A stretch of 64,000 bases of DNA from Beta vulgaris subsp. vulgaris (lineage: Eukaryota > Streptophyta > Magnoliopsida > Caryophyllales > Amaranthaceae), in contig NC_079209.1 of assembly GCF_026745355.1 (NCBI RefSeq), forward strand, positions 9,284,055-9,348,054, given 5' to 3'. Under the pieces are notes generated by a model. The model made no database searches, was not told where the DNA came from, and was given only the letters and a program-made list of their open reading frames with translations. Shown in pieces: positions 20,393 through 32,489 of the stretch (position 1 is the first letter of the stretch; every line of letters begins with the position of its first letter). Both the position numbers and the translations under genes were made by a program.

Positions 20393-22543
20393 ATGAGTAC
20401 TCAAGAGATGACCAACGGATCTGGAGGATCAAGGTTGCCCAAGTTCAATGGAACAAATTATCCTTGGTGGAAGATTTGCATGAAGAATCTGATCATTGGC
20501 ACTGACTATGAGTGCTGGATGATTATCAAAGATGGTCCACGCAAGGTTGCTATGAAACGAGATGAATATATAAGAGATATGTTTACTCGTTTCATTGCAA
20601 TTATCAATGAACTTAAATCTCTTGGAAAAAACTTTACTAATGAGGATTTGGTAAGAAAGGTCTTGAGAAGTTTGACAGGTAAATGGCTGCCCAAGGTTAC
20701 TGCTATCCAGGAGGCCAAAGATCTATCCACTTTGTCCATGGAACAACTTATTAGGTCGTTGATGACTCATGAGATGTTGGTGGATTCAAGGGAGGAAAGT
20801 ACAACCAAAAGCCATGGGTTAGCCCTAAAAGGTGAAGAGAATGATGAAGATCTTGATGAGATTAGACTCATGGCTAAGAGGTTTGAGAGGACTCTCAGAA
20901 CATAGTTAAAGGGAATGTCTTGGAAGAATAAGGCCAACACAAAGAAGACCAGTATCAGCACTAGTTGCTTCAAATGCGGGGAAGCTGGACACATGATCAA
21001 AGACTGTCCAGCATGGAAGAATGACAAAGGAGGACAGAAGGAGAAGAGGATGACAAAGAGAGGTATGCTAGCTGCCTGGGGTGATTCTGATTCAAGTGGT
21101 GAAAGCGAGGAGGATGAAGCCCTAGTTTGTGTGACTGCACTGATTGGGGACATAGAGCAGAGGCAGACCAGTTCAGGGAGAAAGGGAGACATATGTCTTA
21201 TGGCAGGAAGCAGCTCTTCCGATGAAGAACAGGTAACTATTTCTGATATGCAAGAACAAATGAGATATTGTGATAGAGATGAGTTACTAGGCTTTATTGA
21301 TTCTGCTATTGAACAGAATCTTAAGGGAAATGCTGCTTATAAGGCTAACAAAAGGAAGTTAAGAGAAGTAACACGAAATTTAGACCTAAGTGAAAGCCGT
21401 TCTGCTGAGCTTGAACTTATTTGTACAGAACTGAAAGAGAAAATTTCAGAGCTTGAAATAAGTTTGGATCAGAAGAATATCGAGCTTGAGAGGCTAAAAC
21501 CTCAATCAGATTTTTCCAATACCGATTTTTATCAAAACAATGATAGAGGGTTTAGTAAACTCAAGGAGGCTGAAATTGATGGTATAAATTTCGAGTTACT
21601 CAAACAGAAAAGCTTTACTTTAGAACATTCTGACTTAATTTTGGCTCATCATAATTATATGATTGACGATGTGGAAGAATTGTTCAAAGAGTATGTAGAA
21701 TTGAAAGCTTCTTTTGCTAGAATAAGTGGTCGTAATGTTAATGTTGAAGACTTATGTTTGGAATATGAGGGTAAGATCTGTGATTTACAATCTGAAATAT
21801 TCAAATTAAAGAAAAATATCAACACTAAAGTCATCCCTGATAATCAAAGTGTTGATATTGAATCTTTAAATTTGGAATATGAAGGTAAAATCTGTGATCT
21901 TCAATCCGAAATATACGAACTAAGAAAAGGCAAGAACATTGCGACCACTTCTGAACCAGATCCAGAACTGGTTTCAAAACTTAAGGATGAGCTTCATAGG
22001 GCGAAGTTGGATCTTGCCATTGCTGCAGATTTTAATGAAGCTCAACTTAAGAAACTTGAAACCATGGAACAAGATTTGAGTGACTGCTTGAGACAGATGA
22101 ACAGGTTGCTCGATGCTCAGAGTACTTTAAACATTCTGACCTCACAACCTGGTAATCCTCAGAGGTTTGGATTAGGGTATTCTGGAACCAGTTCCCAACA
22201 ACCACCAAAGTTGGGAAGAGATGAGACTTGGATTTCTGAATTCAAGAGAGGTAAGTACGTGTTTGCAAAGGACATGCACGTAAGTACCTAATGTGGTAAG
22301 AATGGTCATGTTATTAATACTTGTTGGACTAAGCAAAAACATGATAAAAGAAACCAGTCTCATGTTCACAATGCCCATTATTAGAAGGGCCACACACACA
22401 ATTGGTCGAACAATGGAAAAGATGATGAAACAAAGAAGACCAATATAAAATAAATCTGGGTTAGAAAGGATAGAGTCAAACCAGTTCCCAAGGACAAGGA
22501 ACCCAAGAAAATTTGGGTTCCTAAAACTAAACCTTGATTTGTT
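20393..22543 (+). pseudogene. Sirevirus Gag with zinc knuckle and coiled-coil tail, several stops
   Basis: ATG 20393 opens a copia-type gag (RLPKFNGTNYPWWKICMKNL, then the helical LVRKVLRSLTGKW region). The same frame passes a TAG at 20903-20905 and gives the CCHC knuckle CFKCGEAGHMIKDC (20966-21007), then an acidic stretch (SDSSGESEEDE) and a long heptad-rich region. Within that region LEYEGKICDLQSEI appears twice (about 21758 and 21872), an internal duplication. After TAA at 22289-22291 the frame continues with CGKNGHVINTCW, the rest of a second knuckle whose first cysteines are lost, and a basic, Pro-rich end with IWVPK. Gag packages the element RNA; a large coiled-coil Gag is characteristic of Sireviruses. 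Confidence 0.88.
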
Positions 22544-22556
22544 CGTGTAGGCTAGA

Positions 22557-23942
22557 GTGAGAGCAAAGCCATACTGGTATTTAGACAGTGGTTGCTCAAG
22601 ACACATGTTAGGAGTTAAAAGTCAATTTCTCTCACTCGTAGCCTATGAAGGAGGAAGTGTCACCTTTGGAGACGATAGCAAAGGTTTGATTAAAGGTATA
22701 GGTAAAGTTGGTAAGACACTTTCTCAAGCTATTGATGATGTTTACTTTGTAGAAGGTTTGAAACATAACCTCTTGAGCATTTCTCAACTATGTGACAAAG
22801 GAAACCATATTGAATTTGAAACCATTCTTTGTCATATAGTCAAGACTGAAACAAGGGAACTGGTCTGCAAGGGATTTCGACATAACAATGTGTACATAAC
22901 ATTTTTAAGTTAGATTCCAAAGACCAGTGCTCAAGACTTGGTGACAGGTTTACCTAACATCAAGTTTGCTGCAGATCATATTTGTCATGAATGTGCTAAA
23001 TGTAAACAAGTCAAGTCCTCTTTTCAGCCAAAGAAGTTTGTAAGCACAACTAGACCTTTCGAACTTCTACACATGGACTTGTGTGGGCCCATACGTGTGC
23101 AAGGTCGAAATGGTCATAGTTATGTGTTTGTGTTAGTTGATGATTATTCTCGTTTCACTTGGACAATCTTTTTGAAGTTTAAAAATGAAACTTTTGAAGA
23201 ATTTAAAATTCTGGTAAAACAGGTCCAAAACAAAATTAGTCATCAACTGGCCTCTATTCGGTCTGATCATGGTTCCAAATTTGACAATGTCAGCTTTGTA
23301 ACCTACTGTAATGATCATGGTGTATCGCACAGTTTTTCAGCTCCTAGAACTCTACAACAAAATGGAGTGGTTGAAAGGAAAAATCACACTCTAGAAGAAA
23401 GGGCAAGAACAATGCTTCTAGAGAGTGGTCTTCATCGAAACTTCTGGGCTGAGGCTGTGAGTACTGCGTGTTATATTTTGAATAGGGTAATGTTGAGACC
23501 TTTACTGAAGAAAACACCTTATGAGCTACTTAGGGGAAGAAAACCAAACATTGTACATTTACGTGTTTTTGTGTGCAAATGTTTTGTACACAATAATGGT
23601 AAATCAAGTTTGGACAAGTTTGATCCTAGGAGTGATGAGGCTGTTTTCGTTGGATACTCTTCACACAGCAAGGCATACAAAGTTTTCAATAAAAGAACCT
23701 TGTGTGTTGAAGAAAGTATCCATGTCTTGTTTGATGAGACTAACATGTTCAGCAAGCATGTGCAGGTTGAAGATGCTGATGAGTTCGAAATTGGTATGCT
23801 GAACTTTACAGGAGCTAAGGATGAGAAGGTGTTGAACCGGTCACCACCAAACTCTCATAGAGAGGAAGAGTCTGGTCCAGCACAGAATCAGGTAGCTCAA
23901 GAGGTAAGGGAAGGAGATAGTGACTCAGATGCTCATACATGA
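22557..23942 (+). pseudogene. Copia protease and integrase segment, one stop and a lost zinc-binding part
   Basis: The frame begins with the aspartic protease motif YWYLDSGCSRHMLG (active Asp codon 22584). It runs to TAG at 22911-22913 and continues in the same frame from 22938. The usual GAG-pre-integrase histidine pair (an LWHRRLGH-type motif) is missing: sequence jumps from a VYITFLS-like end to LVTGLPNIKF and keeps only CHECAKC. Thus the HHCC zinc finger has lost its HH half. The catalytic core is intact in outline: LLHMDLCGP, SIRSDHGSKFDN and NGVVERKNHTLEE supply D, D and E. The C-terminal part (KFDPRSDEAVFVGYS) is normal. Integrase inserts the cDNA; this copy is probably inactive. Confidence 0.9.
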
Positions 23943-24059
23943 AGATGATGCAGATGAGACCACTATAGAAACTGGTTCACCTGCTCAAAACAACAATGAG
24001 ACAGGGGGAACCAGTACAGGAACAGGTTCAATATTATGAGGCACAAATGCAAACTTTGA

Positions 24060-25711
24060 TATGAAATCTTTTAAGTACAAGTCCTCTCACCCCACTGATC
24101 TAATCATTAGTGACATTAACAAGGGGGTGCAGAACAAGGAACTCTACTTTGAAACTTTTGTGCATTCTATTCCTTCTTATCAAATGTTGAACCTACTGAC
24201 TATAAGGTTGCTTTAAGGATCCAGATTGGGTTCTAGCCATGCAAGATGAACTCAATCAGTTTGAGAGAAATCAAGTATGGCATCTTGAACCCAGGACGGA
24301 GAACATGTCTGTTATTGGAACTAAATGGGTGTTCAGGAACAAATTGGACGATTCAGGAATTATAGTCAGAAACAAAGCTAGGCTAGTGGTTCAAGGGTTT
24401 AATCAACAAGAAGGAATTGATTATGATGAAACCTTTGCTCCAGTAGCCAGGCTTGAAGCTATCAGGATATTAATTGCATTTGCTGCTCAAATGAACTTTA
24501 AACTCTTTCAAATGGACGTTAAGACAACCTTTCTTAATGGTTATTTGAAAGAAGATGTTTATGTAAAGCAACCCCCTGGTTTTGAGGATAGTGACTTGCC
24601 AAATCATGTTTTTAAACTCGACAAAGCTCTTTATGGTCTCAAACAAGCTCCTAGAGCATGGTATGAGAGACTTTCCAGTTTTCTTTTAGAAAATGGCTAT
24701 AAGAGAGGATCGGTTGACAAGACACTATTCTTGAAAGAAAGGGGAACTGATCTTTAGTGGTCCAAATATATTTGATGATATTTTGTTCGGAGCTACTAAC
24801 CTGATTTGTGTAATGAGTTTGCAGATTTGATGAAGAGCGAATTTGAGATGAGTATGATGGGAGAACTTGGATTCTTCCTTGGCTTCAAATCAAGAAAAGC
24901 AAATATGGAATCATGATCCATCAACAGAAATACCTCAAGGAGCTCCTGAAGAGGTATGGTCTGCAAGATAGCAAGTCCTATGAAACACCTATTCCAACTT
25001 CTACAAAATTGAGCCTTGATGAGAAGGGAAAGGATGTTGAGGGCAAGCTATACAGAGGTATGATTGGCTCATTGCTTTACTTAACAGCCAGTAGGCCAGA
25101 TATAGTGTTTTCAGTAGGGTTGTGTGCGAGATTTCAAAGCAACCCTAAAGAATCTCACCTAAAGGCTGTTAAAAGGATTCTTAAATATCTCAATGGTACT
25201 GATGATATGTGTTTGTGGTATCCAAAGGGCAGCAGCATGAGCCTCATTGGATACACAGATGCTGACTTTGCTGGTTTTATTGTGGACAGGAAGAGTACTT
25301 CTGGAATGGCCCACTTCTTAGGTTCTTGTCTCATTTCATGGGGATCTAAGAAACAAAATTTGTAGCACTATCCACAGCTGAGTCTGAGTACATTGCTGCT
25401 GCTTTGTGTTGTGCTCAACTCTTGTGGATAAAGTCACAACTAAGGGATTTTGGGGTCTGTTCGGAAGTGTTCCTATTTTATGTGATAACACAAGTGCAAT
25501 TAATATTTCGAAAAATCCTGTCCAGCATTCTAAAACCAAGCATATTGAGATTAGGCATCATTTTCTAAGGGACAATGTTGAAAAAGGTAATGTTGAGTTG
25601 GAGTTTTGCAGGTCAGAAGATCAACTAGCTGACATATTTACAAAACCTTTGAGCAGAGAAGTGTTCATCAAGCTTCGTACCTTGTTGGGTATGATTAAGA
25701 TTAGACAATGA
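24060..25711 (+). pseudogene. Copia reverse transcriptase and RNase H, frameshifted
   Basis: Reading blocks at 24239-24757, 24913-25365 and 25406-25711 cover RT and RNase H. Motifs include [48 protein letters not shown] (usual A is T) and [16 protein letters not shown]. After a frame break near 24757 comes IFDDILFGATN, where the family has YVDDI, so Tyr-Val is altered. The RNase H block has YLTASRPDI, GYTDADFAG, DRKSTSG, then, across another frameshift, a STAESEYIAA segment and NTSAINISKNPVQHSKTKHI and the end DQLADIFTKPL. The protein would copy the element RNA into DNA. Three breaks prevent a full product. Confidence 0.92.
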
Positions 25712-26321
25712 GCTATTAGGTCTTGACTTGTCCCTTTGGCTAGTCAAATGATGTCAATTTGTGTATATATTTCTTTTTTTTTCTTTTGTACATTTTTTTT
25801 CTTTTGCTTTTTAGGGCTCACAAAGTTCTTATGCGATGCTGAACTAATAATCTTAGTACTTGGGTACTTAAGCATAAGTCTTAAAAAAGTAAGTTGGCAC
25901 AGACCAGTTGCAGACCACTTGGGAACCAGATTCTTGAGGCGGTTATTCTCTGAATATTTTATTTATTTTCCAAATTTCAAATTAGGAAAAAAAATGAAGT
26001 GACGGTTATTGCAATTAAGGCAACTGCAGTTTGCGAAGAACGGATTTATTTTGCTTCGAATTCTTGAGAAATATCCATTTGATTATTTTCTTGCCATCTT
26101 ATATATATTCTTCCATGTGATCATACTTTCCTTATTTCTTTCTTATTCTCTTTGATTACATATTTTCCTGATATTTTTTTTCCTTTCGTTGCTTATATTC
26201 TCTTGATCAAACCCTAATTTCTTTTTCTACTTCTTTCTTTCTCGAATTCTTTAAACACAAATTGTTCAAGTTTTCTTTTCTTGTTCTTAAGTGCTCAAAA
26301 CAGAGTGAATTCAGTCTCATC

Positions 26322-27995
26322 ATGTCAAAAAGAAGAAGTACTAGGTTGGTAGAAAAGGAGGTTGAAGAATCTCCCGAAATTGAAACTAAGAAAACAAAGG
26401 ATGTGGCTGAACCAGTGGAGGAAACGTTTAGGAGGAAGAGGTTGAAGATGAGAAAGAAGAACCTTTAATACGGAGGAATTCAAAGAAGCCAGTAACCATA
26501 AAATCCACCACTACAAAAACAACTACACCCAAATCCACCACAAAATCCACCACCACAAAAGCGGTAACCACAAAACAGCCAGTCAAAACCACCAACCCCA
26601 AAATCCCTACACCTAAGATCACACCCAAACCAGTGGAGAAATTAAAGAAGAAGGAAGGTGCTGATGTTGAGGGGGAAGTTACTGAGAAGGGGGGTGTTAA
26701 GGCAGTTGCTAGCAAGGACACAAGGGTAAAGACGGTTGCTAGGAAGGGTGCTGAAACTTCCAAAGGCAAGGAGGTTGAGCAGGAACCATAACCAGACCAG
26801 TTCCCAGCTGACAAAAAGAGGAAGCTGACTGCTATTGTTGCTGCAGAGGGTTCTAAACCCAAGAAAAGTAAGTCTATCACTCCCGAGCCTTTGTATGATT
26901 TGAGGGATAGGTCTATTGTGGTTGGTTTTTTCTGTTGCAAAGAGTTGGGTTGATCAAAAATTCTTGCATGAGGTTAAGGAAGCTTTAGAATTTCAGAAAT
27001 GGTCTGTTTTGTTTGCAAACGAACTTGATGTGTTTATGCCTTTGGTTGAGGAATTTTATGAACACCTGCATACTAAGGACGATGGGTCCTACTTTGCTTT
27101 TGTTAAGGGTACTCCCATTAATTTATCTGAGAAGATTTTGGCTGAAATTCTCAAAGTCCTAAACAAGGGACTTGATGTGTACTCCAGGGAGAACTGGCCC
27201 ACAGTTAAAGGACTCACAGCAAAACATATCCAGACCAGGTCGTTCACTGGTCCACCTAACCCTAAGCAGGGGTACACCATTGGCCACTTAAGGGAGCCAA
27301 TCATGAGGATATTTCATATAATAGCCTCAAAAATTGTGTTTCCCAGAGCACAAGGCCGCATGAGTGTACAGTTGATGGATAGTGTCTCATATACTGTCTC
27401 ATGGAACACATTCCAGTCAACCTCCCTACTATGGTGTTGGGTCACATGATCTGCTGTGTGGAGAAGGCTAAGCATGCACTGCCCTATGGAGGACGGCTGA
27501 GCTTAGTATTCAAGCATTGGAAAATTCGTATAGTGGGAGACTATGGCACCATGTCTCATCTTACAAATCAGATTATAGGTCAGAAGGCATGACATATGCA
27601 AGTGGTGTTCTGAAAATGAAGGATGAAGCAAAGGGTGATGCAGCTGGTGTAGGGACCAGTACGAAATCAGTTCAGGCCACTCATGCTTTGTTAAAGCAGT
27701 TGAGCGAGCAGAATCAGATGATGCAAGCATGATGAACACTGTTACTGAGTTGTGTTCTGCACTTCAGGAATCCTACAAGAGGATTGAGGTTCGCCTTGAC
27801 AGAGCTGGCATTCAGTCAAGAAAGGATTCTGAAGAGAAGGAAGATTCATCTGCTGCTACAGGCGATGGTGATGATGAACTGGTTTCTGAGGAGAAGGAAG
27901 AAGAGGAGGCTGAGGAAGATGAAGAAGCTGCTTCAGAGGACCTCGAGGAAGACGAGGAGGGAGATGAGACTGAACATGACTTTGGAGCAGATTAA
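26322..27995 (+). pseudogene. Env-like extra ORF of a Sirevirus, frameshifted
   Basis: ATG 26322 (MSKRRSTRLVEKEVEESPEI) is about 600 bases after pol. After a shift near 26468 comes a Lys/Thr-rich low-complexity part (KSTTTKTTTPKSTTKSTTTK, from about 26495). From about 26916 a globular part follows: KSWVDQKFLHEVKEALEFQK, EFYEHLH, FVKGTPINLSEKILAEIL and GHLREPIMRIFHIIASKI, which resembles the plant transposon protein domain found in env-like ORFs of SIRE1-type elements. The end (27729-27995) is a coiled-coil and very acidic tail (EEKEEEEAEEDEEAASEDLE). At least three frame changes occur. The role of this ORF in Sireviruses is not settled; I see no clear signal peptide or membrane span in the surviving frames. 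Confidence 0.75.
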
Positions 27996-28308
27996 ATTGC
28001 CGTTTTTCCTTCTTTTATCTATTGCTGCTAACCCCTCTCTATTATTGAACTCTATATCTGGTTTTCCCCCTTCCCAAATTATAAAAACATTTGATCTTAT
28101 GTAATTTGGTCTACTACTGGTCTGTAATAACTATTATTTAGGACACATAGGTTTTGGTACTCTGCAGGAACTTTGGTAGCATCAACATCCCTAGAATGTT
28201 GTTTGAGCTGCCTATTTAGCTTGACGTTCATATAATTAGTAGTTATCTACTAATTGTATTTTGTTGTTTGATAATTTGATTGTTCCCTTGATTTATTTTG
28301 ATGATGCC

Positions 28309-28800
28309 AAAAGGGGGAAACAGGTGTGAAGTTCTGATCTGATTTTTTCCACCTAATCTTAGGGGGAAGCAGGTCTTATGTTACAAACTGTGTGTGTTGC
28401 AACAACTAGAGCAAGGCTGAGTGCCTTGTTAGAGGTGACAGACCAGAAGTGGTCTGGAAGTGAGTGTATTCAAAGCACTTTACTTCTTTTCACCCTAATG
28501 GCTTAGCAATAAGTCTGAACAACTACTGATAATGTTCTTCTTGCGAATGCATGTTTAAGTCTAAGAGCTCTGAGTCTAATTAGTATTTGCCTATGGTACT
28601 TAGAAACTCTTTCTTAAACTGTTGTCAGTTAGTTGTGAACTGGTGTACTTGTAAATGATGCTTAATCTGCAGGAACAGTACGAGACCAGTGCCTTGAGTT
28701 CTTATCTTAAGAATTCAAATTGTTTGAAAAAGTTCTCAAAACTAATGATATTATTTGCAGGGGGAACTTCAGGGTTTGTCATCATCAAAAAGGGGGAATT
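28309..28800 (+). repeat. Repeated polypurine-tract motifs before the 3' LTR
   Basis: AAAAGGGGGAAAC (28309-28321), AGGGGGAAGC (28361-28370), AGGGGGAAC (28759-28767) and AAAAAGGGGGAATT (28787-28800) occur in about 490 bases. The last abuts the LTR and is the functional PPT by position. Multiplied PPT-like motifs are a known Sirevirus trait. Confidence 0.85.
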
Positions 28801-29933
28801 TGTTGAGTTCCCTGTTTTGAGTTTTGAGTGATGACAAACCACATTGAACTATTATATTGCATGCATGTTTCTGTTTACATGTGTAGGTGCCAAAGTACAG
28901 TTCAATGGATAGAAAGACGAAGCTTGTGAAGCCAAGTCTTGAAGAATTGCATGAAGACCAAGATCATGTTGTAGCATTTAGGTCTTAGATGCAATGTAAG
29001 TGGTATAAAGGTTTGATGCACTATAAAGGTTTGAAACTAGAGAGATGAGTTAGTTGTGGATGACAAGAAACCTCGGTTACTTGTCATACACAACTACAAG
29101 TAAACTTGGTTGATTGGAACAGTCTGGGAACAGATCTGAACCAGTCCTCTAGGTTTATTTCATGCATTCGTATTTTAGGAAAGTTTTCTTTCCGCGCAAA
29201 ATTGATTTTCAAAATACACGGATGCATGGTTTGTTGTGTGAGCAAGATTTCTTAAGTATGGTAAGTGTGTTATATGATATTATACTGATTTTATTTATAT
29301 CAAATAAATCAGTGAGTATATTTTCCTTGGAATAATTTCCATACTTCCGAGGAAAATATACTCTCATAATATCATGTAACATTTACTTACCAAAGGCTTA
29401 TTTAAGGAGTTCTGCTAGCACACAAACAAGGCTTTTGCACGCATATTTTCAGTATACTCTAAGCAAAAGCATTCTCTCTCTCAAGTTCAAACCTAGCATA
29501 AACCCTAATACCAATAGACTAAACTACTCTCATTCTAAGCGTATTAGGCTGTTTGTTTTTAGAGAAAAATTGATGTATTTGAGCATTCTGTGAGTTCAGT
29601 TTGCTGGGGAAGTTGATCGGGATCAACTTCATTTGAACCATCATAGTTGGTGGTTGAGTCGAACTTCCATAGGTGGAAGTTGGGGAATCATCTTGTGCAT
29701 AGGTGCATAAGTGATTGAGTGTAATTCTTTTGTTATTCTGAGTTGATTAATAAAAGAGTACGTAGACTTATTAGAAGTCGAACCTCGTTAAATCCTTGTG
29801 TTGTTTATTCATTGCTTATATTTCCGCTGCTAGAGAACTGTTCCTTTACTGTTCTTACTATAATCGAAAAATTTACAACATTCGGACAAACACTCAATTC
29901 ACCCCCCCCCCTTGAGTGTCACTTGCACTTACA
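28801..29933 (+). repeat. 3' LTR of the Sirevirus-type element (1,133 bp)
   Basis: It starts TGTTGAGTTCCC, ends CACTTGCACTTACA and includes the hairpin cluster at 29269-29380. Compared with the 5' LTR it has many single-base deletions and some short ones, such as loss of AGAG near 29429 and of GTGAGTGG near 29757. Confidence 0.95.
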
Positions 29934-29938
29934 CATCC

Positions 29939-30913
29939 TATCATGATGTTAGTTGTATTAATCGATATCATTAATCTAATATATTATAGTATTTTTAGTT
30001 TAATGTATATGTGCTGAAAATCGCTTTTTATAATTTTTTTTATATTTTCGTTTGTCACTTGACGTTTTTAAAACATAATACTAATTGAAATTCTCCCTAT
30101 GTAATGCAAAGGATTTTAATCATGTTTCATATTTATTATCCCAATAAATTGTCCGTATTTTTGTCCCAATAAATATATCATTTGAAACAAGATCCTAAAA
30201 AAAAAACAAATCGTAATATTCCATTTTTTGTTAAAAAAAATATTGTATTCCAAAAATTGATTGTTTGGAAAAAGAATGGACGCAATCTTCGAATATAGAT
30301 ATATGGCAATATGTTATGTAATTAAAATGGAATACATTTATTTTAGGTAGTGGAGTGCTTATTGCAAAAAAAATTATTGCAAGAATAAATATAGATGGCA
30401 ATACGTTTATTTTAGGTAGTGGATTGATTTTTAAAATAAGTTATTGTAATAGTTGATTCTTTTGATATTAGGTAATCACATCGAGTAATTATTGCTAAAA
30501 TCCTGATTCTACCACTATAAATATCCTATATATATTTCATTGTACTACAACATATTTAATTAATAAACACTAAAGCCTTCCCTTAAAACCGGGTACCTTA
30601 TTTTTTTCATATGGAGAACGAATATGGTTCTATAGATGAATCATCTTCACCTAAACGTTTAAATATTTTTGCATCCTAAAGTGGAAGACTCAAATTTTTT
30701 TAGATCATGAAAGTATGGTGTTAACAATGTTCCGTTCAGGTCATCTAAAATTCTAACAAGTTTACAAAGATGTCACAATGGATGAAGACTTAAATACTGA
30801 TAATTGGTATATGGCTGAATATGTATTTTCTACAATCAAGGATTCTATAATTGTTTTAGATTTAGAATATATGACACTACATTTTTTCATTGCAATCCTA
30901 ACAAAGCTCATAA
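29939..30913. other. Intergenic region
   Basis: AT-rich, no gene recognised. An imperfect duplication of TTTATTTTAGGTAGTGGA occurs at about 30337 and 30406. Around 30611-30910 the sequence is slightly more codon-like (ATGGAGAACGAATATGG) but stops and shifts prevent any assignment. Confidence 0.45.
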
Positions 30914-31559
30914 AGTCACTACTACAAAAAAGGCCTAGGAAACCGGTTGAAAATGGCCTAGGAAACCGGACTATAACACATCTCCATCTCACATATGTCC
31001 TAGGTTAAGAGACCGGTTATAATGTCTGGTTTCTTTGTTTATTTGGGAGATCAGTTGACAAGTAAAACCGGTTTCTTAGGTAAGCCTATATATAATACAT
31101 AAAGAGGTTAAGAGACCATTTAACATTCAAAACCAGTCTCCTTACCTTACCTCTAAAACCAGTTATTGAGCACAACCGGTTTCTTACGTTTAATACATAT
31201 TTTTTTTAGAAATTAGAATGTTACAGTATACATACATAATTATCTTGTAACTACTCCTGTATTTGTGGCTCCTTTATATACGTTCTTTTTTATAATAAAA
31301 TATATTAAAATAGCTACCATATTATTAAACAAAAATTTTTACTTGCTTTATTCATCTTGTAAATAAAATTACTACATTTAAATTTATATCCAAAAACAAT
31401 CTCTCACAGCATCTATTTCTTCCAATAATGTTTTTAAAACAAATTTTCTATAATCTAATGCTATCTACTAAAACTAAAATTCTAAAATAATATAAAAATG
31501 TGTACAATTCAAACTTGATTGTCGTCTTCAATCTCCATCGTCTTGTGTTTTGTTGTTTT

Positions 31560-31640
31560 AATATTTAACCCACATATCTCTTAGCTCGAGATGCTCTTAG
31601 CTCGTCAATCATCTCTTGTGAATAAATGCTCGGAATCCCA
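31560..31640 (-). pseudogene. Coding-like C-terminal segment in the CACTA element, unidentified
   Basis: On the minus strand about 31640-31568 reads IPSIYSQEMIDELRASRAKR followed by YVG and a stop. The composition is protein-like and the segment precedes a plausible 3' UTR. It could be the C-terminus of a captured host gene or a remnant of the element's own gene. I do not recognise it. Confidence 0.3.
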
Positions 31641-32024
31641 AGAAAGTATTAAAAAAAAATTCAGATAATTATAATTAGAACTAGGATACATATATTATAT
31701 AAGATTTTTCTACAAAAACTCATAAAAAAAATCAATTAAAACTAGGCATTGTGAAATCCAATTGCAACCAACCTAAAATTTCTTTCATTTCAATAACAAG
31801 CAAGTATGTTTTATTAACATAGCCAAAGATGTAACAAATGGTGCTTAAAGAACACATTCTTTTTCCAAGTGTATAAACACCACGAAGTCCAAATCAATGT
31901 AGAAAAAAAGAGCAAAAATTGACAAAAGTTGATTTCTATCATTCAAGTATATTAACTGACCAAGTTCAAATATTTGATACAAAATATCATTCAAGTATGC
32001 TAAACATACTCCACCCATGTACAC

Positions 32025-32215
32025 TTATGCGTTTTCAGCATCAGCTCTTGTCTTGAATTCCACATATGCATATTCTTTGGGAAGATTGACCTGTGTATAC
32101 CATCATGTCAAAGTTAGCTACTGAAGGCACGAGTGCATAAGTTGACAACAAGCATTAATAAAAATTACAATGTGATCCATAGCAAGCTCAACATTTACTA
32201 CTTCTCCGAAGTTGC
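32025..32215 (-). pseudogene. Captured SR45/RNPS1-like RRM exon pieces
   Basis: Minus strand. One exon-like piece (32215-32169) encodes GNFGEVVNVELAMDH, preceded by CAG and followed by GT, like intact splice sites. The next (32090-32025) is preceded by CAG and encodes VNLPKEYAYVEFKTRADAE, then NA and a stop. Together they match the second half of the RRM in SR45/RNPS1 splicing factors (RNP2-to-RNP1 spacing; RNP1 is usually KGYGYVEF or RGHGYVEF, here KEYAYVEF). SR45 is a nuclear SR-like protein that binds RNA through this domain. The intron (32091-32168) is only 78 bases, typical for plants. The fragment is bounded on both sides by the CACTA ends, so it is a transduplicated piece and not the host gene. 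Confidence 0.75.
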
Positions 32216-32489
32216 CTGCCAGCAAAAGAAGGAAAGTGAAACAAGTAAAGACACATAAGAAGGAAAGTCAAACAGGTCAAACAAAGAAGATATGCATCAC
32301 ATAGACTATATATAAAGACGAACATTACTCTAACCAGATTCATTTAGAAGCTAGTGGGAAAAAATGTAGACAGTAGGAGAATAACTAGGGAGTAAAGAAA
32401 CAAAAAGGGAGGAGAGAGAAGGGGGAGTCTAACTATATCTAAACACAACTCCAGAGAAGCTGCCTATTCTCTTGGTCATATTAGCTAAA

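Larger units (their letters stand above)
19170..29933 (+). mobile_element. Complete Sirevirus-type Ty1/copia retrotransposon with env-like ORF
   Basis: LTRs at 19170-20337 and 28801-29933 are flanked by the duplicated CATCC (19165-19169, 29934-29938). The PBS TGGTATCAGAGC follows the 5' LTR. Internal order is gag with a CCHC knuckle and a long coiled-coil tail, protease, integrase, RT, RNase H (copia order), then an additional env-like ORF, then four AGGGGGAA motifs and the 3' LTR. Length (10.8 kb), extra ORF and repeated polypurine motifs are hallmarks of Sireviruses (SIRE1/Maximus). Every ORF carries stops or frameshifts, so this copy is non-autonomous. Confidence 0.95.
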
